Assembly (NCBI GenBank): GCA_019359375.1
Contig: JAHHHL010000002.1
Coordinates: forward strand, 183,615 to 247,614
Direction: 5' to 3'
From: Lyngbya sp. HA4199-MV5
GTDB taxonomy: Bacteria; Cyanobacteriota; Cyanobacteriia; Leptolyngbyales; Leptolyngbyaceae
DNA length: 64,000 nt
Shown here: one piece after another, positions 25,858 to 35,102 of the stretch
Layout of the letters: the number at the start of each line of letters is the position of its first letter
Numbering within the stretch: the first letter of the stretch is position 1
Position numbers and translations under genes: made by a program
The notes under the pieces: model-generated
Databases searched by the model: none
Seen by the model: the letters and a program-made list of their open reading frames with translations, nothing else
What the model was told of the DNA's origin: nothing

Positions 25858-26820
25858 ATGCGCATTGCAAACGATATTACAGAACTGGTTGGACGCACTC
25901 CCCTGGTACGATTGAACAAAATTCCGCAAGCAGAAGGGGCTTTGGCGCAGATTTTGGTGAAGCTAGAGGGCATGAATCCAGCGGCATCGGTTAAAGATCG
26001 CATTGGGGTCAGCATGATCCAGACGGCAGAAGATGCAGGTCTGATTACACCTGGCAAAACGATCTTAGTCGAGCCAACGTCCGGCAATACGGGGATTGCG
26101 CTGGCGATGGTTGCCGCTGCTAAAGGCTATCAACTCATTCTCACCATGCCCGATACGATGAGCCTGGAGCGACGATCGATGCTGCGTGGTTACGGCGCTC
26201 AACTGGAGCTAACACCCGGTGTAGAGGGGATGCGAGGGGCGATCGCACGGGCAGAGTTGATTGCTGCTCAAACACCCGATGCCTACATCCTGCAACAGTT
26301 TCGCAACCCTGCAAATCCCAAAGTGCATCGAGAGACCACAGCGGAAGAACTTTGGGCGGACACCGATGGACAAATTGATCTTTTGGTCGCTGGAGTGGGC
26401 ACAGGCGGCACCATTACAGGCGTTGCTGAAGTGCTCAAGTCTCGCAAACCCAACTTTAAAGCTGTTGCTGTTGAGCCGTTGAACAGCCCAGTGCTAACGG
26501 GTGGGAAGGCAGCTCCACACAAGATTCAAGGCATTGGCGCTGGGTTTGTACCTGCCATTTATCGGAGTGATCTGGTCGATGAGGTGATTCAAGTTGCCGA
26601 TGAGGACGCGATCGCCTATGCGCGTCGTCTTGCTAGAGAAGAAGGCTTGCTGTCCGGGATTTCATCCGGTGCAGCGCTCTACGCCGCCATTCAGCTTGCC
26701 AAGCGAGAGGAAAACCGCGATCGGCTCATCGTCTTCATTCAACCCAGCTTTGGCGAACGCTACCTCAGTACAGCCTTGTTCAAGGATTTGGCAGCCGTTG
26801 AGTATGCGGTGTTGAACTAG
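25858..26820 (+). CDS. cysK: Cysteine synthase A (O-acetylserine sulfhydrylase)
   Basis: This 320-residue fold-type II PLP enzyme makes L-cysteine from O-acetylserine and sulfide. The PLP lysine is K46 ([11 protein letters not shown]), the substrate loop is [10 protein letters not shown], the phosphate-binding loop is [11 protein letters not shown], and SGISSGAAL lies near the C-terminus. Length is normal. Confidence 0.96.
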   Translation: MRIANDITELVGRTPLVRLNKIPQAEGALAQILVKLEGMNPAASVKDRIGVSMIQTAEDAGLITPGKTILVEPTSGNTGIALAMVAAAKGYQLILTMPDTMSLERRSMLRGYGAQLELTPGVEGMRGAIARAELIAAQTPDAYILQQFRNPANPKVHRETTAEELWADTDGQIDLLVAGVGTGGTITGVAEVLKSRKPNFKAVAVEPLNSPVLTGGKAAPHKIQGIGAGFVPAIYRSDLVDEVIQVADEDAIAYARRLAREEGLLSGISSGAALYAAIQLAKREENRDRLIVFIQPSFGERYLSTALFKDLAAVEYAVLN

Positions 26821-26996
26821 AAGGCAGAGGGCAGAGAACGTTGTTGGTTGTTAGTTGTTGGTTGTTAGAAGCAGGCAGAGGGCAGAAGGCTAAAGGCTAA
26901 AAAGCTGACCGCTGACCGCTGACCGCTCTCTAACTCTTAACTCAAAACTTTTAACTTTCTACCCCTCACTCCTCACTCGTCACTCCTCACCCCAAC
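26821..26996. repeat. Mixed STRR block after cysK
   Basis: Successive heptamer types: GGCAGAG, TTGTTAG/TTGGTTG, CTGACCG repeated three times at about 26903-26925, and ACTCCTC at about 26967-26990. Confidence 0.8.
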
Positions 26997-27042
26997 GTGC
27001 CACAATAGTTGAGAGCTGTCGCGGGTTGGGAGAGACGAGGTT

Positions 27043-27240
27043 GTGCGTAGCGGTCCGAATAATGTGGGCATCGCCATCTTTCTATACATCATTGGTATTA
27101 TGCTGGTGCTGATGGCGGTGCTTATTGTGCTGAAGGGGCTTGGCGTGCTGACAACGCTGCCGAACTACGTCATTTGGGCACTGTTGCTGCTCTCAGTGGG
27201 CATGGGTATTTTGGGTGGGCTGCGTAGTAGCCAACGATGA
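27043..27240 (+). CDS. Small two-helix membrane protein
   Basis: The 65-residue product starts at GTG 27043. Two hydrophobic helices (IAIFLYIIGIMLVLMAVLIVL and YVIWALLLLSVGMGILGGL) are joined by KGLGVLTTLPN. It resembles the next gene in layout. Function is unknown. Confidence 0.65.
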   Translation: MRSGPNNVGIAIFLYIIGIMLVLMAVLIVLKGLGVLTTLPNYVIWALLLLSVGMGILGGLRSSQR

Positions 27241-27247
27241 TAAGAGC

Positions 27248-27421
27248 ATGATGGGACGATCGCTCAAACCAAGCATGGTGGCATTTTTAGCGGTGCTGGC
27301 AATGACAGTGCTGGTCTGGGTGCTGCGTGGCATTGGGCTGTTGACCTTCATACCAGGTTCCGTAATCTGGGTATTAATTCTGCTCAGTCTGCTCACCGCG
27401 ATTTTGATGGTGGTGCGGTAG
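27248..27421 (+). CDS. Small two-helix membrane protein, paralogue-like
   Basis: About 57 residues from the ATG at 27248, with helices VAFLAVLAMTVLVWVL and SVIWVLILLSLLTAILMVV joined by RGIGLLTFIPG. The G-L-x-x-x-P turn and second-helix IW-x-L-x-L-L-S match the preceding gene, suggesting a tandem duplication. Confidence 0.6.
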   Translation: MMGRSLKPSMVAFLAVLAMTVLVWVLRGIGLLTFIPGSVIWVLILLSLLTAILMVVR

Positions 27422-27530
27422 GGAGGGAAGGCAGAGGGCAGAAGGCCGGAGGCAGAAGGCAAGAGAGTTGTTAGTTGTTGGTTGTTAGAAGGTAGGAGGC
27501 AAGAAGGCAGAGGGCAGAAGGCAGTGGCGG
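27422..27530. repeat. STRR block before folK
   Basis: GGCAGAAG/GGCCGGA and TTGTTAG/TTGGTTG units, then GGCAGAG, ending near the folK start. Confidence 0.75.
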
Positions 27531-27549
27531 TTGCGGGTAGGTTTTTGAG

Positions 27550-28056
27550 ATGTCACAGACATCAGGTATGTCTATAAAGCTGAGCCAGTGCGCGATCGCC
27601 CTTGGCAGCAATCTTGGCGATTCTTTCACGACGTTGGAAGCGGCTTTGAAGGTTCTGGCGCAAACTCCAGGTATTTTTCTAGAGGCGCGATCGCACTGGT
27701 ATTGGACAAAAGCCGTTGGTCCTCCGCAGCCTGATTACCTCAACGGGTGCGCATTGCTAACCGTTACGCTCACGCCTCACGCCCTGCTAATGACCTTGCT
27801 GCAAACCGAAGCCAGCTTTGGTCGTGTTCGCCGAGAGCGCGGGGGCGCACGCACTCTTGACCTGGACTTGTTGTTGTTTGAGGATGTCATTCTCAACGCC
27901 CCTGATCTCCAGATCCCTCATCCTCGCATGACCCAGCGGGCGTTTGTTCTAGTACCGCTGGCAGAAATCGCCCCAACCTGGGTAGAACCAATTTCAGGAA
28001 AAGCGATCGCAGCCTTAGTCCAAACGGTAGACTGTTCAGAGGTTAGACTTGTTTAG
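27550..28056 (+). CDS. folK: HPPK, folate biosynthesis pyrophosphokinase
   Basis: 6-hydroxymethyl-7,8-dihydropterin pyrophosphokinase transfers pyrophosphate from ATP in folate synthesis. ALGSNLGD, the FGRVRRERGGARTLDLDLLLF signature and IPHPRMTQRAFVLVPLAEI are all present in 168 residues. The start could also be the ATG at 27568 (MSIKLSQC). Confidence 0.95.
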   Translation: MSQTSGMSIKLSQCAIALGSNLGDSFTTLEAALKVLAQTPGIFLEARSHWYWTKAVGPPQPDYLNGCALLTVTLTPHALLMTLLQTEASFGRVRRERGGARTLDLDLLLFEDVILNAPDLQIPHPRMTQRAFVLVPLAEIAPTWVEPISGKAIAALVQTVDCSEVRLV

Positions 28057-28285
28057 AGAAGGCAGAAGGCAGGAGGCAGAGGGCAGAAGGGATGAGGGAT
28101 GAGGGATGAGGGATGAAAGCTAAAGGCTAAAGGATAAAAAGCTGACCGCTGACTGTCGCATTCAAACCTTGAAACTCTTGTGCTGACTGCTGATAGCTGA
28201 CCGCTGACTGTCTTTCAACTCATCCCTCCCTTTTCATCCCCCATCCTCCTTTTTCATCCCTCCTCCTTTATCCTTTATCCTTTCC
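28057..28285. repeat. STRR block between folK and the Nudix gene
   Basis: GGCAGAG/GGCAGGA, then GGGATGA repeated four times at about 28089-28118, CTGACCG/CTGACTG units, and CCTTTAT-type units before the start codon. Confidence 0.8.
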
Positions 28286-28290
28286 CCCTC

Positions 28291-28839
28291 ATGCCTCTCG
28301 GTCGTGAACCTCCTCAACTCCTCAAACAACGCCTGCTCTATCAAGGGCGCAAGTTTGCCTTTGAAGCCAGCCGTTACCGCTTGCCCAACCTTAATGAAGG
28401 TGAATGGGAGTGCGTTCGGCATCCGGGTGGTGCGCTAGCGGTGCCTGTGACGGCTGACGGCAAACTGGTGCTGGTGAAGCAATATCGCTTTGCGGTACAG
28501 GGTCGGCTGCTAGAATTCCCGGCGGGCACGGTAGAATCTGGGGAAACACCGGAAGAAACCATTCATCGAGAAATTGAGGAAGAAACGGGCTACCACGCCG
28601 ATCGCTGGCAGAAATTGGGCGAGTTTTTCGTTGCTCCCGGCTACTCCGACGAAATCATCTATGCGTATCTGGCTCAAGATCTGACGCTGCTGGAAAATCC
28701 GCCCGGTCAGGATGCTGATGAAGACATTGAAACCATCCTTATGACAGTGGCTGAGGTTGAAGAAGCCATTCAAATTGGAGATATCGCTGATGCAAAATCG
28801 ATTTGTAGCTTTGTGTTAGCACGTCCCTTTTTGTCGTAG
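28291..28839 (+). CDS. Nudix hydrolase, ADP-ribose pyrophosphatase-like
   Basis: The 182-residue protein has a complete Nudix box (GTVESGETPEETIHREIEEETGY). The preceding strand VKQYRFAVQGRLLEFPAG is typical of NudF-type ADP-ribose or ADP-sugar pyrophosphatases. It probably hydrolyses ADP-ribose to AMP and ribose 5-phosphate; the substrate is inferred from subfamily. Confidence 0.9.
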   Translation: MPLGREPPQLLKQRLLYQGRKFAFEASRYRLPNLNEGEWECVRHPGGALAVPVTADGKLVLVKQYRFAVQGRLLEFPAGTVESGETPEETIHREIEEETGYHADRWQKLGEFFVAPGYSDEIIYAYLAQDLTLLENPPGQDADEDIETILMTVAEVEEAIQIGDIADAKSICSFVLARPFLS

Positions 28840-28840
28840 T

Positions 28841-28930
28841 TGTTAGCCGTTAGTTTTTAGTTGTTAGGCGCAAAATCTAGCTAATAACTAAAAACCAATA
28901 ACTAAAAACTAAAAACTAAAAACTATTAGC
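28841..28930. repeat. Inverted STRR block before photolyase
   Basis: TTGTTAG/GTTAGTTTTTAG units on the left and AAAACTA repeated four times on the right form an imperfect inverted repeat in the 96-bp gap. Confidence 0.7.
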
Positions 28931-28935
28931 GATTC

Positions 28936-30369
28936 ATGTCTGATCTCATTCTTTTCTGGCATCGTCGGGATTTACGTACCTCAGACAACGTTGGCTTGGC
29001 AGCGGCTCGTGATCAGAGCCAGAAAGTTGTAGGTGTCTTCTGCCTTGACCCCAATCTTCTAGAACGGGATGATGTTGCACCTGCCAGAGTGACCTACATG
29101 CTTGGCTGTTTGCAGGCACTTCAAGCGCGCTACGCCAAAGCAGGTAGTCAATTGTTAATCCTTAAAACCGACCCTCAGCGGGGGATTTCTGCGCTTGCTG
29201 CCGCTCTGAATGCCAGTGCCGTCTTCTGGAACTTAGATGTAGAACCCTACTCACAAACGCGCGATCGCTCAGTTCAAGAAGCCCTTCAGCAGGCTGGTAT
29301 CCCCTTCAAAAACTTCTGGGATCAGCTTCTCCATGCGCCCGACGAAATTCGTACAGGTAACGGCGATCCTTACACCGTTTACACCCCCTTCTGGCGCAAC
29401 TGGAGCAGTAAACCGAAAGCCGATCCTGCCCCTGATCTGGAGAAGGCAAGCGGACTGACGGAGAAGGAGCAAAAAACCGCGCAAAAAGCTGGGGCGATCG
29501 ACCTTCCAACCGCCAAAGATCTGGGCTTTACCTGGGACAATTCGCTGCTGTTGGAACCCGGAGAAGCTGCCGCTTATGACCGATTGGAGGCGTTTTGCGA
29601 TCGCGCCATCGCCGACTATCAAGAACAACGCAACTTTCCATTCAATGCGGAAGGCACCTCTCATCTGAGTGCAGCGCTGAAGTTTGGCGCGATCGGCGTG
29701 CGTACCGTCTGGGCAAAAACGGCAGAAGTCATGGAACAAGCTCGCAGCGATGAGGCACAGGATGGCATTCGCGTTTGGCGGCAAGAACTCGCTTGGCGGG
29801 AGTTTTACCAGACGGTGATGTACTTCTTCCCAGAGTTGGCAGAGGGTGCCTACCGTAAACCCTTCCAAGATTTTCCGTGGGATAACAAATCAGACTATTT
29901 CAAAGCCTGGTGCGACGGTAAAACTGGGTATCCGATCGTGGATGCCGCCATGCGTCAACTCAACGAACTCGGCTGGATGCACAACCGCTGCCGCATGATT
30001 GTTGCCAGCTTCCTCACCAAAGATTTGATCATTGACTGGCGCTGGGGCGAGAAGTATTTCATGCAGAAGCTATACGATGGCGACCTGTCTGCCAACAATG
30101 GCGGCTGGCAATGGAGCGCCTCCAGCGGGATGGATCCCAAGCCCCTTCGCATTTTTAACCCTGCCAGTCAAACCAAGAAATTCGACTCGGAAGCCGACTA
30201 TATCCGCACATGGCTCCCAGAACTTCGCAGCATTGATACAGAAGCTTTGGTGACAGGCGATATTTTGCCTTTAGAGCGCGATCGCTGTGGCTACCCAGCA
30301 CCGATCGTCGATCACAACCAACAGCAAAAACGCTTCAAGGCACTTTATCAGCAGCAAAAAGAGGCATAA
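28936..30369 (+). CDS. phr: Deoxyribodipyrimidine photolyase (class I)
   Basis: This 477-residue flavoprotein repairs cyclobutane pyrimidine dimers using blue light. The N-terminal antenna domain begins FWHRRDLRTSDNVGLAAA. FAD-binding and DNA-binding segments WRQELAWREFYQTVMYFFPE, MRQLNELGWMHNRCRMIVASFLTKDL and NNGGWQWSASSGMDPKPLRIFNP carry the Trp residues used for electron transfer. It is most like the deazaflavin-antenna type of cyanobacteria. Confidence 0.95.
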   Translation: MSDLILFWHRRDLRTSDNVGLAAARDQSQKVVGVFCLDPNLLERDDVAPARVTYMLGCLQALQARYAKAGSQLLILKTDPQRGISALAAALNASAVFWNLDVEPYSQTRDRSVQEALQQAGIPFKNFWDQLLHAPDEIRTGNGDPYTVYTPFWRNWSSKPKADPAPDLEKASGLTEKEQKTAQKAGAIDLPTAKDLGFTWDNSLLLEPGEAAAYDRLEAFCDRAIADYQEQRNFPFNAEGTSHLSAALKFGAIGVRTVWAKTAEVMEQARSDEAQDGIRVWRQELAWREFYQTVMYFFPELAEGAYRKPFQDFPWDNKSDYFKAWCDGKTGYPIVDAAMRQLNELGWMHNRCRMIVASFLTKDLIIDWRWGEKYFMQKLYDGDLSANNGGWQWSASSGMDPKPLRIFNPASQTKKFDSEADYIRTWLPELRSIDTEALVTGDILPLERDRCGYPAPIVDHNQQQKRFKALYQQQKEA

Positions 30370-30373
30370 CGCC

Positions 30374-30745
30374 ATGTCTCGCAAACGTTTTGTGATTGAA
30401 ATGGGGATGGGCATTGATCAACATGGTCAAGAGCCAACCGTCGCCGCCGCACGCGCTGTGCGTAATGCGATCGCCCACAATGCCCTCCCCGGTATCTGGG
30501 AAGTCGCGGGTTTAAGCGACCCCGATGAGATGATTGTGGAAGTACAAATTGCCGTGCCCTATCCCGATCAAGTGCGAGAAGCAGACGTGCTGGCAGTGCT
30601 ACCCTTTGGTCGCAAAACGCTTACCGTCGAAGCAGGCGGCATGGTTGTGCAAGGTCGCGCGATCGCCTCTCTCAACGACAAAAATGATGAAATGCTGATT
30701 GCCGTAGCGGCTGTAACTGTGTTTGTCGAAACGCCGGATGAGTAG
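30374..30745 (+). CDS. Lin0512-family protein
   Basis: This 123-residue protein starts at ATG 30374, four bases after the photolyase stop. RFVIEMGMGIDQHGQEPTVAAARAVRNAI followed by ALPGIWEVAGL matches the small Lin0512 family of unknown function. The close spacing suggests co-transcription with phr. Confidence 0.82.
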   Translation: MSRKRFVIEMGMGIDQHGQEPTVAAARAVRNAIAHNALPGIWEVAGLSDPDEMIVEVQIAVPYPDQVREADVLAVLPFGRKTLTVEAGGMVVQGRAIASLNDKNDEMLIAVAAVTVFVETPDE

Positions 30746-30976
30746 TAGAAGGCAGGAGGCAGGAGGCAGAGGGCAGAAGGATGAAGGATGAAGGATGAAG
30801 GCAGAGGGATGAAGGATGAAGGCAGAGGGCAGAGGGCAGAGGGCAGAGGGATGAAGGATGAAGAATAAAGGCTAAAAAGCTGACTCCTGACTTCTGACTT
30901 CTCACTCCTTCTAACAACTAACAACTAACAACTAACAACTCCTCACTCCTCACTCCTCACTCCTCACTCCTCACCC
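30746..30976. repeat. Long mixed STRR block
   Basis: About 230 bp of heptamers: GGCAGGA, GGATGAA (repeated several times), GGCAGAG repeated four times, ATGACTTCTG-like units, AACTAAC repeated at about 30905-30937, and ACTCCTC repeated at about 30938-30976. It runs into the 3' end of the response-regulator gene, whose last residues (GVRSEE) are repeat-encoded. Confidence 0.85.
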
Positions 30977-31373
30977 CTAAACAGAGGCGATCGATCAGCT
31001 CTAGCAATGCCTGGTAGTTTGTGATGGGCTTGACGCATATGGCATCCGCTTGTGATCGATCAAGCAATGCCTGACGTTCATTGAGCATGGCGTAGGCGGT
31101 GACAAGAATAATAGGCAGATGCGCTGTTTCAGGATGAGTTTTCAAGACGGCTGCCAAGTCAGCGCCGCTCACCGTTTGCCCTTCCCATTCGGCTCCCGGC
31201 AAATTGACATCCATCAGCACAATATCAGTGGGCTGCGATCGACAGTGCTGGACAATATCAGCAGGCTCATCGGCGATCGTCACCTCATGCTGACCCAACC
31301 GCTGAATCAGCTTTGCCGTTCCTTTGGCTAAGAGTTGGTCGTCATCTACCAAAAGGACATGCCAAGCGCACAT
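30957..31373 (-). CDS. Single-domain response regulator
   Basis: From the ATG at 31373 the protein has about 138 residues and is a receiver domain only. Acidic pocket DDD lies after HVLLV, the phospho-acceptor Asp is in IVLMDVNLPG, the Thr is in ILVTAYA and the Lys is in ICVKPI. It lies downstream of the phytochrome-like kinase on the same strand and is its probable phosphotransfer partner. It has no output domain. Confidence 0.88.
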   Translation of the reverse strand: MCAWHVLLVDDDQLLAKGTAKLIQRLGQHEVTIADEPADIVQHCRSQPTDIVLMDVNLPGAEWEGQTVSGADLAAVLKTHPETAHLPIILVTAYAMLNERQALLDRSQADAICVKPITNYQALLELIDRLCLGVRSEE

Positions 31374-31603
31374 AAGCTTTTCTACCGCTTTTATTGCCAA
31401 TTTTGATCAAGAGACACCAAAGGAACGGTTGCGTTAGTGAAACCAGTAGCAATGCGTCTATTGCATCCATACATAGCTGGCAGTCATTTTCATCCCTTTG
31501 CTGTGGAGATTATGCCCATGTGCGCTTGCTCAGAAACGCTTTAGTCAGTGCTGTGGCTATTCTTCTCGTAGAGTGCTTGTCTCTAGGGAAAGTAGCAAGA
31601 GCA

Positions 31604-33736
31604 TCAGCTTGGTGGATCGGCGAGTGTGAAGGTGATCGTCGTCCCCTGATCTTTACCAGGACTATCTAGCCAAATTTGACCGTTCATTAACTCGACTAAC
31701 CGTTTGCAAATGGTGAGACCTAACCCTGTGCCGCCATAGCGCCGTTTGATGGAGCCGTCTGCCTGTACAAAAGGCTCGAATAAGGAATCTTTGTGTTCGC
31801 GATCGATGCCAATCCCCGTATCGGCAACGGAGATTTCCACGACTTGCTGAGGCATATAGTCAACGGTTTGAATGTGTCGTATGGCACGCAACTGGATTTG
31901 CCCCGCGTTGGTAAACTTAAACGCATTGGCTAAGAGATTGGTCAAAATTTGTCTCAGCTTGACGAGATCGGCTTGCACATACCCCACCTGGCAGTCAATC
32001 AGCAGTTCAATCCCTTTTTGGCGGCTCTCTAGTTTGAACAGTTCAGCTTGCGCTTGAAAAAGCGATCGCAGGTCGATGAGTTCCCATTGAACGCTCATCC
32101 GCCCCGCTTCAATCTTGGCGATATCGAGAATGTCGTTAATAATATCGACCAAATTTTCTGCCGAATGATAGGCTACGCCGATGTATTCCTGTAATTCTTC
32201 AGGTGTGTCGTATAAGCCTTGCTTCAGCAGCTCAAGATAGTTCAGCGTCGAAGCAAGGGGCGTTCGCAGCTCATGGCTGGTAGACGAGAGAAAGTCTGAT
32301 TTCAAGCGACTGGCTTCTTCCGCTGATGTCCGCGCCACATTGAGTTCACGGTTACGCATTTCAACGAGAATCCGCTGCTCACGCTCACAGCGGTAGAGCC
32401 GATTCTGCATAATTGCCATCGTCAAGTGAGTGCCCAGCGATCGCACCAGTTCGATTTCGCTGGCAGTCCAGTGCTGCACTTGTCCATACTTGAGTTCTTG
32501 CCAAGCAGCAAAGGATGTGCGTGGAAGCTGATTTCGTTCGTCGGGGTCAAACCGACCCGCCCAAAGAAGATTCGTATCGATTTCATTGCGAAAAAGGGTC
32601 AGGCAACCTAGAGGCAAGTCGCCATAGCGCAAAGGCATGACCAGCAAGCTGCGAATGCGAGTATCGTCAAAACAGGGTCGTACCTCCTCCAATAAAGGCT
32701 CCTGGTAGAGATCAGACACAATCCAGGGGCGACAACCTGTCTGATTCTGCAACGACAGCAACTGCTGATCATCCTGAGCGAGATGCAGCTCGACCCATTC
32801 ATCCAGGAGCGCTCCTGTCGCGGGGGGCGGCACTTCAGAAGCCAATACTTGCTGCCAAAAGCGTGCTGCTTCTAGAGGTTGATAGCAGTCAAGATGCCCT
32901 GGCTGTAGACCTGTTGTGTAAGTTTGAGCGATGGCTTCGGTTTCACTGGGTAATAAGTAAAGGCGACCAGCGGCACATCGAGAGACTTTCACCACTTGCT
33001 CCAGCACAAGCTGTAGCACTTCGTAAATCGGGATCGGCGAGTGCAACAGCGTCGAAATCTGGTTGATGACGGCTTCTCGATTGGCTCTCATGCGAGTGCT
33101 CGTCAGCAGTTGGGATTGCGCGATCGCGATCGACACATGATCTGCTACCATCTGCACGGTCTGTAGGCGCTTTTCAGAAAACTGCTTGGGGGTTGCGTGA
33201 TGCGAGACGAGCAATCCCCACACATCCTGACGATGAAAAATCGGGATCACGACCGATGACTGCACCCCCATGGCTGTGAGGTACTGCATGTGGCACGGAT
33301 CAAGGGGACGGCGCAACACATCTTCGATGGGCATTGTTTGCACATCTTCTACCGTCAGGTCTTCAATTGTTAAAGGGTGTTCTAACCGACTGAGGGTGGC
33401 GCTTTGTGAGGCAACGTCTACAATGACACGCTGCCGTGCTTTGACAAACATCTCCCTGGACGAGGGTGGAATGTCGGTTGCTGGAAAGTGCAGGTCGATG
33501 AGAGATGGTAAGCGCCCCAAGCGTGTTGACTCGGCAATGACCTGACCAGAGCCATCAGCCTGAAAGCGATAGATTTTAACGCGATCGGTGTCGAGAAAGG
33601 ATTGCACCTCGACCACAGTGGCAGAAAGGATTTCTTGTAGCTCCAACGATTGCCGAATCCGGTTTGTCATCCGGTTTAGCAAGTTACCCTGAGTCAAACT
33701 CCGATCGGCTAGATTTAGTTGCTCACGTTTAGCCAT
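31604..33736 (-). CDS. Phytochrome-like hybrid-sensor histidine kinase (GAF-GAF-HisKA-HATPase)
   Basis: The protein has 710 residues. GAF1 (about 25-210) carries phytochrome-type motifs: FPATDIPP (85-91) and Cys148-His149 in RPLDPCHMQYLTAMG, the canonical bilin-attachment CH pair. GAF2 (about 225-447) lacks these. The dimerisation/phosphoacceptor domain has H488 in STSHELRTPLAS, and the ATPase domain has GTGLGLTICKRLVE. No PHY domain is recognisable, so it is closer to a cyanobacteriochrome or phytochrome-like light sensor than to a full phytochrome. It probably autophosphorylates in response to light and signals to the receiver encoded downstream. Whether bilin is bound is inference. Confidence 0.88.
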   Translation of the reverse strand: MAKREQLNLADRSLTQGNLLNRMTNRIRQSLELQEILSATVVEVQSFLDTDRVKIYRFQADGSGQVIAESTRLGRLPSLIDLHFPATDIPPSSREMFVKARQRVIVDVASQSATLSRLEHPLTIEDLTVEDVQTMPIEDVLRRPLDPCHMQYLTAMGVQSSVVIPIFHRQDVWGLLVSHHATPKQFSEKRLQTVQMVADHVSIAIAQSQLLTSTRMRANREAVINQISTLLHSPIPIYEVLQLVLEQVVKVSRCAAGRLYLLPSETEAIAQTYTTGLQPGHLDCYQPLEAARFWQQVLASEVPPPATGALLDEWVELHLAQDDQQLLSLQNQTGCRPWIVSDLYQEPLLEEVRPCFDDTRIRSLLVMPLRYGDLPLGCLTLFRNEIDTNLLWAGRFDPDERNQLPRTSFAAWQELKYGQVQHWTASEIELVRSLGTHLTMAIMQNRLYRCEREQRILVEMRNRELNVARTSAEEASRLKSDFLSSTSHELRTPLASTLNYLELLKQGLYDTPEELQEYIGVAYHSAENLVDIINDILDIAKIEAGRMSVQWELIDLRSLFQAQAELFKLESRQKGIELLIDCQVGYVQADLVKLRQILTNLLANAFKFTNAGQIQLRAIRHIQTVDYMPQQVVEISVADTGIGIDREHKDSLFEPFVQADGSIKRRYGGTGLGLTICKRLVELMNGQIWLDSPGKDQGTTITFTLADPPS

Positions 33737-33905
33737 AAGTCCTTCAACACTGAGATTAGAAGCGGATGCAGGCTCGTCTAGAACCGTGATCTCCGTAAAA
33801 TAACGGAATGGTTGCGATCGCCACTTTAGTTTATGGAGAGAATCAAGGAGATAGCCACGCGGAATTTACTGAACCTGAAGCTCGACACCGCCATCTGCTT
33901 ACGTG

Positions 33906-34778
33906 TTATCGCAGTAGGGCACTCCAGGTACCGCCACCAACGACTCCATCTGGCTCAAGCCTCAACTTACGCTGTGCCGCTTTAACAGCAGCGAGTGTCT
34001 CGGCGCCAAACACACCATCCGCAGCGCCTTTGAATACGCCGAGCGATCGCAACCGTTCTTGCAGCGCGATCACGGCTGGACCTTTCATCCCCTGTCTCAA
34101 AATGGGGAGTGTCACAGGCGCATTCGTCGATCCTGCTGCCGTGGTTGCTGGAGCAGGGGTTGGCGTTGCTTTACCAGGTTTGGGGGTTGTAGCAGTGGGA
34201 GCAGGCTTCACGGCAGGGCGAGGCTTCGTGGCAGGTTGGCTACTTACAGGTTGCGGGCTTGCGCCTTCGGGCACTGGGAAAGACGCAGCGGACGTGTTGG
34301 CAGGTGGAGTTTTAGCTGTGTTTGTGGCTGGAGACGGTGCGCCACTCGCGGCTGAAGACGGCGCGGTACTGGGAAGATCAGCAGTGGTTGGAAAGAGACG
34401 ATTCCATGTGGCGGAGCCAGTGATGCCATCGGCACTCAAGCCAGCCGCCTGCTGAAACTGAGAAACCGCCGAAACCGTGCTTTGTCCATACACACCATCG
34501 ACTGCACCACCGTAATACCCTAATAACTGTAGCGTCGCTTGCAGTTCTGTCACGTCAGCCCCCCGGCTACCCAGTTTGAGCGTTGGACGCAGCAGCGTTT
34601 CGCCAGGAGTACCCGCGTCGATCGTGGCAGCACTGGTTTGACTGAGCACGCTTGCGGGTGTGAGCTGAAGCAGTACAGCAGACCCAAAGCTCATGATCAG
34701 GAGGCTGAATGCACCTCGACGAAGTAACCAAAGATTGAGCGGCTGCGGCTTGGATGAAACGGCCTGCATCTTATCCAT
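33906..34778 (-). CDS. Exported peptidoglycan-binding protein with two PG_binding_1 domains
   Basis: The 290-residue protein has an N-terminal hydrophobic export segment (LWLLRRGAFSLLIMSFGSAVLLQL). The first PG_binding_1 domain is at about 67-120 (LGSRGADVTELQATLQLLGYYGGAVDGVYG), then comes a long Pro/Ala/Thr-rich linker, and a second PG_binding_1 domain is at about 230-288 (GMKGPAVIALQERLRSLGVFKGAADGVFG). It is probably a cell-wall-bound periplasmic protein. No catalytic domain is present. Confidence 0.87.
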   Translation of the reverse strand: MDKMQAVSSKPQPLNLWLLRRGAFSLLIMSFGSAVLLQLTPASVLSQTSAATIDAGTPGETLLRPTLKLGSRGADVTELQATLQLLGYYGGAVDGVYGQSTVSAVSQFQQAAGLSADGITGSATWNRLFPTTADLPSTAPSSAASGAPSPATNTAKTPPANTSAASFPVPEGASPQPVSSQPATKPRPAVKPAPTATTPKPGKATPTPAPATTAAGSTNAPVTLPILRQGMKGPAVIALQERLRSLGVFKGAADGVFGAETLAAVKAAQRKLRLEPDGVVGGGTWSALLR

Positions 34779-35102
34779 TGCTGGAATCCTTCTATAAATA
34801 ATGGAAAAAGCCGATCGCGAAAAATAATGTGGTAGAAGAGAGTGCTTTGGTCTGAAAACGACGCTACTATTAGCGGTTTCGTTCCAGCAAATTTGCCCTA
34901 GAGCTACTATAGGTGAGACGGGATTGAATGCAACTAGAGAGTTTTAAGATTTACGCGAACCTCGGAGATTTTAATCAAGGTGCGAGCATCGCGACTCAAG
35001 CAGCGGCTTAAACCTCTGAGGTGTTAAGCAAAGATTTACTGTTCACTACTGTTCACTGCCTTACCCGTTCGATCATCCCATGACAGGAGCAAGCCACGAT
35101 CG
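34779..35102. other. Divergent intergenic region
   Basis: 324 bp between the peptidoglycan-binding gene and the ADP-ribosylglycohydrolase-like gene, presumably with both promoters. AACCTCGG and AACCTCTGAGGT elements lie near 34963 and 35011, and a short tandem TGTTCACTAC/TGTTCACTGC lies at about 35040-35060. No RNA gene is recognised. Confidence 0.45.

Noticed and set aside
26821..26996. Tandem arrays considered as possible CRISPR repeats
   Set aside because: Units are 7 bp with no spacers of constant length, no 25-37-bp repeat and no cas genes; they fit cyanobacterial STRRs.
29269..29868. 199-residue ORF antisense to photolyase
   Set aside because: Lies fully inside a conserved photolyase gene and shows no family features.
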